DNA from: Mastigocoleus testarum BC008 | Lineage (GTDB): Bacteria > Cyanobacteriota > Cyanobacteriia > Cyanobacteriales > Nostocaceae | DNA: 64,000 bases | Reading direction: 5' to 3' | Assembly: GCF_001456025.1 (NCBI RefSeq) | Contig: NZ_LMTZ01000091.1 | Span: 62,001-126,000 of the forward strand | Shown: in pieces, positions 56,960 through 64,000 of the stretch | Layout: every line of letters starts with the position of its first letter | Position numbering within the stretch: position 1 is the first letter of the stretch | The notes under the pieces: model-generated | Database searches by the model: none | What the model was told of the DNA's origin: nothing | The model's input: the letters and a program-made list of their open reading frames with translations, nothing else | Translations under genes and position numbers: made by a program

Positions 56960-57015
56960 GATATTTTGATTTTGGTATTTTAAATTTGATATTTTAGATT
57001 TGGTGTTTTAGAAAT
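56960..57015. repeat. 14-bp tandem repeat, four alternating units
   Basis: Units start at 56960, 56974, 56988 and 57002 and alternate between gatattttgatttt-like and ggtattttaaattt-like forms, suggesting a 28-bp higher-order duplication. Located between the convergent thioesterase and menE genes. Confidence 0.82.
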
Positions 57016-57042
57016 TCATAATATTATTCAATTAAATATTGA

Positions 57043-58476
57043 CTAGGATTTTGGATTTTGTGATTTCGTCAAATTTAAACTCAGTTTATTTCTTGCAATC
57101 TCATGTAACTTCTGGCGGTTTATTTTTCCTTGAGAGTTTCGCCCCAAGGATGATACCGGAATCCAATATTTGGGAATTTTAAACTTACTGATTTTTATTG
57201 TAAGTTGACTTTTCAGTTCTGAACTGGTGATATCTGTAGATTTTGGTACATAAATTGCAGTTACAGCTTCTCCCCAAATTTTATCTGCTACTCCAATGAC
57301 ACAGATATCACTTACCATTTCTGTTTGTCTGATTGCTGATTCAACTTCTAGAGGATAAACATTTTCGCCACCAGTGATTATTTTGTCACTATCACGTCCC
57401 ATTACATATAAATAATTTTCCTCGTCTAATAATCCCAAATCATCTACCTTTAGGCTTTCACTTTTATTTCTAATATGTGGATAATAGCCGAGAAATAGTG
57501 ATTGAGCATCAATATTAAGTTTGCCGATTTTATTTGATTTCAATTTATATTTTTTATTGTTATAAATATAAACCTTTGCATGAGGTAAAACTTGACCGCA
57601 ACCTAACTTACCTTTGAGAAAATCTTCTGGTTTAAGAGTTGCAACTTGAGAAGCAGTCTCTGTCATCCCATATGTTAAAGCTAAGGGGATATTATAATAT
57701 CTTGCCTTTGATAACAATTCATCCCAAGCTGGAGCACCTCCTAGAAGTACTGTTTTAAATTGTGATAACCATCTACTCGAATCGGATTTTTGAATTAGAC
57801 GTTGTAATTGAGTTGGAACTAAAGATGTAAAAAATTTTGAGTGGTCGATATTGTATCTTTGGTATTTTTTAAGCTGATCATTCTCTAGCTCTCGAAATGG
57901 TAAGATAACTAACCTACCATTGCTAGTAAAAGAACGAATTAATTGCATTAAGCCACTAACATGATGTAAAGGCAAAACACAAATAGAATTTACTTGAGGT
58001 ATTTGAAAATATTTCTGGAATCCTTGTGAAGATGCTGTTAGTGTTTCCCAAGTGTGAATCGCAAATTTTATTTCTCCTGATGAACCACCAGTAGGAATCA
58101 TAATTGGAGAAAATTGAGAATCAGATAAGTAAAATTTTTCCTGTACTGATATTTTGTGTGTGATTGTATTTTGTTTTTCTGAAATTTCTTCTCCCCAAAT
58201 AATATCTGGCTTTACTAAATCAAATACTTGTTGCCATTCTTGATATTGCCAATCAGGATTACAAATAAAAATTGGACATTTTGCTGCGATCGCAGCAATT
58301 AAACCAGCAATAAAACTAACTGGTTGACGCTCTACTAACAGGATATTAGGTATTTTTTCATTCTGCTTAAATTCAATTAGCTGTAAATATAATTTTTCTA
58401 CTATTGGCAAAAATTGATGATTATTTTCACAAACTAACCACTCATTAGATAAGTGAGATATCCAATTCTCAAGCAT
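57043..58476 (-). CDS. menE: 2-succinylbenzoate-CoA ligase
   Basis: 477 residues. Adenylate-forming (AMP-binding) enzyme that activates o-succinylbenzoate for ring closure to 1,4-dihydroxy-2-naphthoyl-CoA. Motifs: P-loop IMIPTGGSSGEIKF, LTYGMTETASQVATL, YVMGRDSDKIITGGENVYPLEVE and the C-terminal catalytic Lys in SQGKINRQKL. The context is decisive for the substrate: menC lies 30 bp upstream and menA next to it. The N-terminal part is short compared with typical acyl-CoA ligases but usual for cyanobacterial MenE. Probably translated from one transcript with menA and menC. Confidence 0.94.
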   Translation of the reverse strand: MLENWISHLSNEWLVCENNHQFLPIVEKLYLQLIEFKQNEKIPNILLVERQPVSFIAGLIAAIAAKCPIFICNPDWQYQEWQQVFDLVKPDIIWGEEISEKQNTITHKISVQEKFYLSDSQFSPIMIPTGGSSGEIKFAIHTWETLTASSQGFQKYFQIPQVNSICVLPLHHVSGLMQLIRSFTSNGRLVILPFRELENDQLKKYQRYNIDHSKFFTSLVPTQLQRLIQKSDSSRWLSQFKTVLLGGAPAWDELLSKARYYNIPLALTYGMTETASQVATLKPEDFLKGKLGCGQVLPHAKVYIYNNKKYKLKSNKIGKLNIDAQSLFLGYYPHIRNKSESLKVDDLGLLDEENYLYVMGRDSDKIITGGENVYPLEVESAIRQTEMVSDICVIGVADKIWGEAVTAIYVPKSTDITSSELKSQLTIKISKFKIPKYWIPVSSLGRNSQGKINRQKLHEIARNKLSLNLTKSQNPKS

Positions 58477-58506
58477 ACTTAAAACTTTTATGATATGGGG
58501 ACTGAT

Positions 58507-59517
58507 TTACCAAAAATTATCTAGCCAATCTTCTTCTAGGTCGGTGAAATAGTGTTGAATTCCAAAACCTAATGCTCTTTTTTTTAGCGAGAACTCATTC
58601 GCTATTTGTAAAGCAGCTTCTTTCCCAACAATAGTCTCAAAAACTGACGAAAATACAATATCAATTTCATTCTGTTGGTAAAACTGACGTAACTGCGATC
58701 GCGAACCAATAATTCCTGGTTTAACTACAAAAATTTCTCGCCAACCTTTTTCATAGCAAGCTTTTAATTGTTGTAGAGTCGCAACTGATTCATCTAAAGC
58801 TATTGGAGTTCTGTAACTACTACTCAAATCCAACATTATTTGAAAATCTTTTGTTGCTAATGGCTGCTCAATGAATTCTATTGTTAGAGGAAATTCCGAT
58901 TCACTGTTAATGCGATCGCAAGTTTTCAACCACAGAATAGTTTCTTCATAACTTAGTCCACCATTAGCATCCAGACGTAATTTGACACCAGCAGGTAACT
59001 TGCGTGCTAATACGTTTAAAATAGATGTCTCTTCTGCTACTGAGTAAACTCCTATTTTCCACTTAAAAGTGCGATATCCAGCTTGCCAGAGTTGGAGGTA
59101 CTTTTCTAGCATTTGTTTACCTGCTGGTAATAAAGCACTGTAAGTTAAGTTTTGACTATTAGAAAAAAAGATATCTCTCTTCAAAGTATTAATATCTTTT
59201 GCTTTTAGTTTCCAGCTACCTAGTGACATTTCCCAAGCACTTTCAAATCCAGACTGACAAGCAGGTAAATCATCTGGAATTCCATAAATGACCTCTGAAG
59301 AGATTGTTTTTGGTAGTTGCTGACAAAAATCTAAAGCTTCTTGAAAGCTTTCCGAACCAAACCATTCAATTGGAGCAATTTCTCCCCACCCAATTTGATC
59401 GGCTTCGTCTTTAAGACTGAGGATAATACCCTGACGAATATCCCAAATCCCATGGCTAGTTTGTAAGGGAATCGAAAATTTCCGCTGATAAGGACGAAAT
59501 TCAAACCGATAAAGCAT
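58507..59517 (-). CDS. menC: o-succinylbenzoate synthase
   Basis: 336 residues, enolase superfamily. Catalytic and metal-binding blocks: Lys in RTFKWKIGVY, Asp in KLRLDANGGLSYEE, Glu in IEFIEQPLATKD, Asp/Glu in PIALDESVATLQQL and Lys in IFVVKPGIIGSRSQL. The N-terminal capping domain (YRFEFRPYQRKFSIPLQTSHG) is complete. It dehydrates SHCHC to o-succinylbenzoate. The gene lies between menA (144 bp upstream) and menE (30 bp downstream) on the minus strand. The remaining pathway genes menD and menB are not in this window. Confidence 0.96.
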   Translation of the reverse strand: MLYRFEFRPYQRKFSIPLQTSHGIWDIRQGIILSLKDEADQIGWGEIAPIEWFGSESFQEALDFCQQLPKTISSEVIYGIPDDLPACQSGFESAWEMSLGSWKLKAKDINTLKRDIFFSNSQNLTYSALLPAGKQMLEKYLQLWQAGYRTFKWKIGVYSVAEETSILNVLARKLPAGVKLRLDANGGLSYEETILWLKTCDRINSESEFPLTIEFIEQPLATKDFQIMLDLSSSYRTPIALDESVATLQQLKACYEKGWREIFVVKPGIIGSRSQLRQFYQQNEIDIVFSSVFETIVGKEAALQIANEFSLKKRALGFGIQHYFTDLEEDWLDNFW

Positions 59518-59661
59518 ATTGAGAATTCATCTCGGGTGTTGCTAAGATTGATAATTTATCTATGATTAGAGCGCAAATACTGTAGGTGCATACCTTTTTG
59601 AAGATAGCTCGAGGATTTGGGGGATTTTGGGATTGGGGAAATATTTCAAAATTGAAGATTA

Positions 59662-60567
59662 TTATCCAACTGGGAGGAAAAAGCCCAAGCCAAATAGTAA
59701 ACAACTCCAAAAATGTACTGCTACTGCAATAAATTTACAGTTACTGACTTTTTCTGGTTGGTCATGATTTTCCCCTACATGTCGACATAATTGGAATCCA
59801 AAAGGTAAGCTGACCCAACTTAGTAAAGTCCAAACTGGAAAAAGACCCCAAGCTACGAAGCCTAAAGTTGTAGCGTAAATACTTCCAGTAAACCATTTAA
59901 GAACTGTGGCTGATTTCTGTGTTCCCATTCTTACAATCGGCGATTGCTTTCCCGCACTTACATCATCCTCTACTTGGTGAAAATGGGAACAAAATAAAAT
60001 CAAACTAGTTGCAATTCCAACAATAATTGAAGCTGCAAAACTTTTAACTGATACAGTTTGAGTTTGGCTATAGTAGGCTGCGTTCACACCCAAAGGACCA
60101 AATGCAAAAAAGCAAAGAATTTCTCCCATACCTCTGTAACCCAAACGGAAAGGCGGTCCTTGATATAGGTAACCTAAAAAGCAGCACAATAAAATTATCC
60201 CAATTACAGTGACATCTCTTTGCCAGTATGAAATGACAATTATTCCTAATAAACCCAAGAGTAAAAATAAATTTCCTAGCCAGAAAACTAATAATTTATT
60301 ACCTGTTAAATTCACTAAAGAATGATATTTATTTCGGTCAATTCCAGTCTCTGAATCAAACACATCATTGCTTAAATTTTCCCAGGCAAGAATAAAAATT
60401 GCTGACACCAAAAAAGTATAAAAAACTGCTCCATCGAATATTTTGGTTTCCCAAAAAGCAACGGCACTTCCTACCCAAATTGGTACGATTGCAACACTGT
60501 ACATTGGCGGTTTAATAGCCGCCATCCATAGTTTTCTTTTAGGATATGAAATTAATTCTGTCGTCAT
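59662..60567 (-). CDS. menA: 1,4-dihydroxy-2-naphthoate phytyltransferase
   Basis: 301 residues, UbiA-family membrane prenyltransferase with eight or so membrane helices. Prenyl-diphosphate site: ENLSNDVFDSETGIDRNK, and the second Asp-rich site in HFHQVEDDVSAGKQSPIVRMG. It attaches a phytyl chain (in cyanobacteria) to 1,4-dihydroxy-2-naphthoate in the thylakoid or cell membrane, the step before methylation to phylloquinone, the A1 cofactor of photosystem I. It starts the menA-menC-menE unit and is divergent from menF, with 321 bp between starts. Confidence 0.95.
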   Translation of the reverse strand: MTTELISYPKRKLWMAAIKPPMYSVAIVPIWVGSAVAFWETKIFDGAVFYTFLVSAIFILAWENLSNDVFDSETGIDRNKYHSLVNLTGNKLLVFWLGNLFLLLGLLGIIVISYWQRDVTVIGIILLCCFLGYLYQGPPFRLGYRGMGEILCFFAFGPLGVNAAYYSQTQTVSVKSFAASIIVGIATSLILFCSHFHQVEDDVSAGKQSPIVRMGTQKSATVLKWFTGSIYATTLGFVAWGLFPVWTLLSWVSLPFGFQLCRHVGENHDQPEKVSNCKFIAVAVHFWSCLLFGLGFFLPVG

Positions 60568-60888
60568 TTGTGGTAATTAATTAAATAACTTACATTATCT
60601 ATGTGCTCAAGTTGAGATAGTTTGAAAATACACAGGTTTTTAGCATAAACTTTTAATATTAGATGAAGGTCAGAAAATAGTTGATAATAGCTTGACTTTT
60701 TTCGCAATCAACTTTATCTTGCAACCAACTTGAGAGCAAGGCATTATAAAGTATGGCAAAAACATAATAACCAGGCAACAGTCTATGGTCGTTAGATGGT
60801 ATTTATTTGTGTTACCTGTAGAAATACGACCATGAACTATGACTATTATGGAAGCTAACTTTAAAAAAATTTACTCTTCTTGAGACAC
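60568..60888. promoter_or_regulatory. Divergent promoter region menA / menF
   Basis: The only space between the divergent menA and menF starts, so both promoters should lie here. No clear operator palindrome or riboswitch was seen. Confidence 0.45.
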
Positions 60889-62304
60889 ATGACAGTTTCA
60901 CCGTGCACTGCCGATTTTTTGATATGTAATAAGGAGCTATACAATTTTTTGTTAGCAGCGCAGCAGTATTGTCTAGAAAATAATTGCCAAAGAATAGCAA
61001 ATATTTCTTTAGCAATTGACCCAGTCGATCCTTTAACTATATTTGCAAATTTAGCATCAGTTAATCAAATAAACTTTTACTGGCAAAACCCAAGTCAAAA
61101 AGAAGCTATTGCAGCCATAGATTCTATAGAAAAATTAGAATTTACTGGTGAAGAAAGGTTTAAAGAATCTGAAGAGTTCATAAACCAATGTAGAAAAAAA
61201 ATCCTTTGTTTTCCCCGAGATAATTCTTCACAATCTTCTCCTGTTTTTTTTTGTAGCTTTGGTTTTTTCGATAGAAATATCAATCAAAACTATCCTTTTG
61301 CTGAAGCTAATATATTTTTACCACGTTGGCAAATATCATATAATCATGGTAAATGTACATTAATCGCAAATATTATTATTAATGCCAGAGCAGATATTCA
61401 TAAAATAATTCAAAAAATCTGGGTAAAAATTCAGGAAATTACTAATCTAAAATATAGTGGTGAGATTAATATATTAGATAGTAACAAGTATATAAAAAAA
61501 GCTGTAACTAGCCCAAGTAAGTTTAAACTTTCAGTATTGTCTGCACTAAATACTATCAATTCTAATTATTTAAATAAAATTGTTTTAGCAAATGCCTTAG
61601 ATGTTATTTCTAACAATAATTTTGATTTATTTCAATCATTAAAAAATTTGCGTTACTTGCATCCTAACTGTTATATTTTTTCTACTAGTAACGGTAGAGG
61701 ACAAAATTTTATTGGTGCTAGTCCAGAACGTTTAATTAGTATTCGCAAACAGCAGCTAATTACTGATGCATTAGCAGGAAGCGCACCTAGAGGTCAAACA
61801 CCTGCTGAAGACGCTGCTAGTGCAGATAGATTAATTAGTAGTCAAAAAGAAAGACACGAGCACTCTTTAGTTATTGATTTTATTACTCAAAGTTTATCGG
61901 AACTCGGCTTATCTCCCGAAATACTAAAACCACGTCTACGACGGTTATCTAACATCCAACATTTGTGGACTCCTATCCAAGCAACAATTCCCCAAAATGT
62001 TCATCCCCTACAGATTGTGGCACAATTACATCCTACTCCTGCAGTCGCAGGTACTGCACCAGACTTAGCTTGTAAAGAAATTCGCCGCTATGAAAATTTT
62101 GAAAGGGGTCTTTATGCTGCACCTCTTGGTTGGATAGACCTACTCGGTAATAGTGATTTTGTTGTTGGTATCCGTTCTGCGCTCATTGATGGCGAGCGCG
62201 CTAGACTTTATGCTGGGGCTGGAATAGTTTCTGGCTCCGATCCTGATAAAGAAATTGCCGAAATTCAACTGAAACTTCAGGCTTTGCTAAAGGCATTAGT
62301 GTAA
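60889..62304 (+). CDS. menF: Isochorismate synthase
   Basis: 471 residues from the ATG at 60889; a TTG three codons earlier is less likely. The N-terminal half is variable and the C-terminal chorismate-binding domain is clear: FSTSNGRGQNFIGASPERLI, TDALAGSAPRGQTPAEDAA (with the GSxPRG motif), QHLWTPIQATI, LHPTPAVAGTAPDLA, and the Glu-rich end ARLYAGAGIVSGSDPDKEIAE. It converts chorismate to isochorismate, the first committed step of phylloquinone synthesis. Divergent from menA. A salicylate or siderophore role is unlikely given the men context. Confidence 0.93.
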   Translation: MTVSPCTADFLICNKELYNFLLAAQQYCLENNCQRIANISLAIDPVDPLTIFANLASVNQINFYWQNPSQKEAIAAIDSIEKLEFTGEERFKESEEFINQCRKKILCFPRDNSSQSSPVFFCSFGFFDRNINQNYPFAEANIFLPRWQISYNHGKCTLIANIIINARADIHKIIQKIWVKIQEITNLKYSGEINILDSNKYIKKAVTSPSKFKLSVLSALNTINSNYLNKIVLANALDVISNNNFDLFQSLKNLRYLHPNCYIFSTSNGRGQNFIGASPERLISIRKQQLITDALAGSAPRGQTPAEDAASADRLISSQKERHEHSLVIDFITQSLSELGLSPEILKPRLRRLSNIQHLWTPIQATIPQNVHPLQIVAQLHPTPAVAGTAPDLACKEIRRYENFERGLYAAPLGWIDLLGNSDFVVGIRSALIDGERARLYAGAGIVSGSDPDKEIAEIQLKLQALLKALV

Positions 62305-63405
62305 ACTCTGACGACAGTGAAAATCTGTATGTCAATAGTAATATTTAATGCAGATAACACAAGTATTTATTTAATACAAATTAATGATACATATAAATTT
62401 ATGATGAAATTATTCAATGTAGCTTTTTTTTACGCTAGTGTAAGAAAAACAGCTAACTAACTTACTACACACTCAGTATGTGTTAGCACAGTTAAATATT
62501 CCTAAAGCAGTTACATTTAATTGTTGCCTTGGCTAGCAGTTAATTTGTATTAATCCAAGTTAGTAGTCATAGCTAAAATAGCTCAAAATCGCTGATAAAA
62601 GTGAATAAGTTCAGGTAGAGATAGTTACATAATCAATAACTTATTTTATATAAAACCCTTAAAATTTTACGATTGCTAATCGACTACATTAACTAAAATT
62701 CAAAATGTTGATTAAAGGGTGAAGTCATAATTATGTAAGTCCTAAAAACTTATCGATGTTCATTTAATATTTTTAATAACTAGTATTAGTATTGATGAGT
62801 ATATTTTTTTGAATAAACTGGATATTTCCTGAAGTAGTAGAATAGATAGAATTGATATTTAAATTGCACTACAAAAATTAAGCATGAATAATCAGTTAGC
62901 AACTAGAATAGTTATTTGAATAATTCATCATATTAATTGCTTTATCAATTTGTAGTTATTTTTGACATAGCTTAAACTCATTATCATTATTCAAATTTAG
63001 TTATTTTTTTAGATTATTTTTTTATAATTATGGATTGATTAATGATGAATATATTTTAGACTTGAGATAAATACTTGAAAACATTTTGCCATGTAACGTT
63101 AAAAGCACATAGAATTAATTTTGATTCTAGCGAAATAGAGTTATAAATTATCAGTTATTCTCAAATGTTGCTTATATATAGTTGTTTCATTGGGATATTG
63201 AAATTTCATTTGATTGATAAGCCGATATTAATCTCGTTCGACATGTCAAAACCAATGATTTATACAACTAATAAATATCTCTTTAAAGATACAACAAACT
63301 TTTGATTGCAAAATACAGTTGCTAGAAAAATTTTAAAACTCAATATAAAGTCAAAAACTAACAATTAGTACTTGATAAATTTTATTGACAACAAAAAATA
63401 AGCTG
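62305..63405. other. AT-rich intergenic region after menF
   Basis: 1.1 kb with no frame of useful length, no strong hairpin and no repeat array that I can define. The ATG at 63406 starts the next gene. Confidence 0.5.
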
Positions 63406-64000
63406 ATGAATGTTATGGATAATCAAAAATCTTTTTCCAAATTTAAGCGTTTACAAGAACTCTTAGTACTAACCTCTTTGAGGGATGTTCCAGCTATCGC
63501 TCTTGGAAACAAATTACGTAACTTTGGTTATAAAACTATTTTCGGGCAAATCGGAAATTCTGTATATATCCAAGAAGGAGTGGAATTTCTCAACGCATCT
63601 AATATGGAAGTGGCTGATGGCGTACATATTTTTAAAGGCGCTCGCCTGGATGCAAGAGGTCACCAAAACAATAAAATTATTTTTGAAAGTCAAGTTGCGA
63701 TTGAGCGAAACGTTGACATAGGAGCTTTGGTAGATACCTCAGTACGTATAAAAGAAAAAACATTTATTGGACCTGGTGTTTGTATTGCAGGACCTGGAGA
63801 TATTACGATTGGTAAAAGCTGTTTAATAGCAGCCCATGTTGGTATTTTTGCCAACAATCATAATTTTTCCGATCCTAACCGCTATATAACCGAGCAAGGT
63901 GTTACGAGTAAAGGAATTACCATTGAAGATGATTGTTGGCTTGGTCATGCTGTGACGGTACTGGATGGAGTAACAATTGGTCAAGGAAGTGTAATTGGTG
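63406..64000 (+). CDS. Hexapeptide-repeat (left-handed beta helix) acyltransferase, N-terminal part
   Basis: Open from the ATG at 63406 (or the in-frame ATG at 63415) to the window end, 198 codons so far. The first ~35 residues are helical. Then hexapeptide turns of the left-handed beta-helix kind follow: NVDIGALVDTSVRIKEKTFI, GPGVCIAGPGDITIGKSCLI, AAHVGIFANNHNF (His as likely catalytic base) and ITIEDDCWLGHAVTVLDGVT. The layout matches sugar or serine O-acetyltransferases such as NodL/Cat-type XAT enzymes used in polysaccharide or lipopolysaccharide modification. The acceptor is unknown, and the 3' end is outside the window. Confidence 0.85.
   Translation, partial: MNVMDNQKSFSKFKRLQELLVLTSLRDVPAIALGNKLRNFGYKTIFGQIGNSVYIQEGVEFLNASNMEVADGVHIFKGARLDARGHQNNKIIFESQVAIERNVDIGALVDTSVRIKEKTFIGPGVCIAGPGDITIGKSCLIAAHVGIFANNHNFSDPNRYITEQGVTSKGITIEDDCWLGHAVTVLDGVTIGQGSVIG

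Overview
The window is chromosomal DNA of a filamentous, probably heterocystous cyanobacterium of the Nostocales. Evidence: photosystem II genes (psbO, psbA, a psbP homologue), phylloquinone genes, many copies of the cyanobacterial HIP1 octamer GCGATCGC (e.g. near 14015, 15450, 22162, 28790, 50862), an HpsJ-like protein, and AT-rich intergenic DNA full of short tandem repeats. No rRNA, tRNA, CRISPR array or intact transposase gene was found.

Layout. 1-2746: partial pth, psbO and a small unknown gene. 2799-9507: an accessory insertion with a 1714-residue STAND/WD40 protein and a partner P-loop NTPase. 10925-18571: core cell division and redox block (ftsQ, ftsZ, gshB, grxC, hflX). 19160-24296: a VOC-like protein, a second NTPase plus repeat-protein pair (TPR type), and cofG. 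25086-31893: an unknown gene, psbA, a decayed IS200/IS605-like element, an SDR enzyme, a GNAT, aroC and a 63-residue protein. 32350-42072: housekeeping genes on the minus strand (a Ctp protease, ispG, a GAF-PP2C phosphatase, ftsY, nusB, a DUF502 protein). 42670-47374: a family 2 glycosyltransferase, an HpsJ-like protein, CyanoP, maf and two small genes. 47620-52395: a DUF815 ATPase, a membrane coiled-coil TerB-C protein and a DUF2791 (BrxD-like) ATPase, then a TMEM14 protein. 53856-56274: an APH-type kinase and a HopA1-family protein. 56505-62304: phylloquinone genes (DHNA-CoA thioesterase, menE, menC, menA, menF). 63406-end: a partial hexapeptide-repeat acyltransferase.

Three gene sets stand out. 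(i) Two copies of one two-gene module, at 2799-9507 and 19687-23204: a P-loop NTPase followed by a protein whose N-terminal domain looks like a STAND NTPase without a phosphate-binding loop and whose C-terminus is a long repeat array (14 WD40 in one, 13-14 TPR in the other). (ii) The DUF815 / TerB-C / DUF2791 cluster, which looks like a reduced relative of the TerB-N/TerB-C plus DUF2791 systems. (iii) The APH-like kinase plus HopA1 pair, the enzyme pair that dehydrates Ser/Thr in thioamitide and class V lanthipeptide biosynthesis, here with no convincing precursor gene beside it.

The intergenic DNA repeatedly shows 2-5 copies of unrelated short units, often exactly 14 bp and otherwise 15, 16, 18 or 27 bp. 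One 15-bp example lies in frame inside the glycosyltransferase gene. Several hairpin elements that look like small non-autonomous mobile elements are also present.
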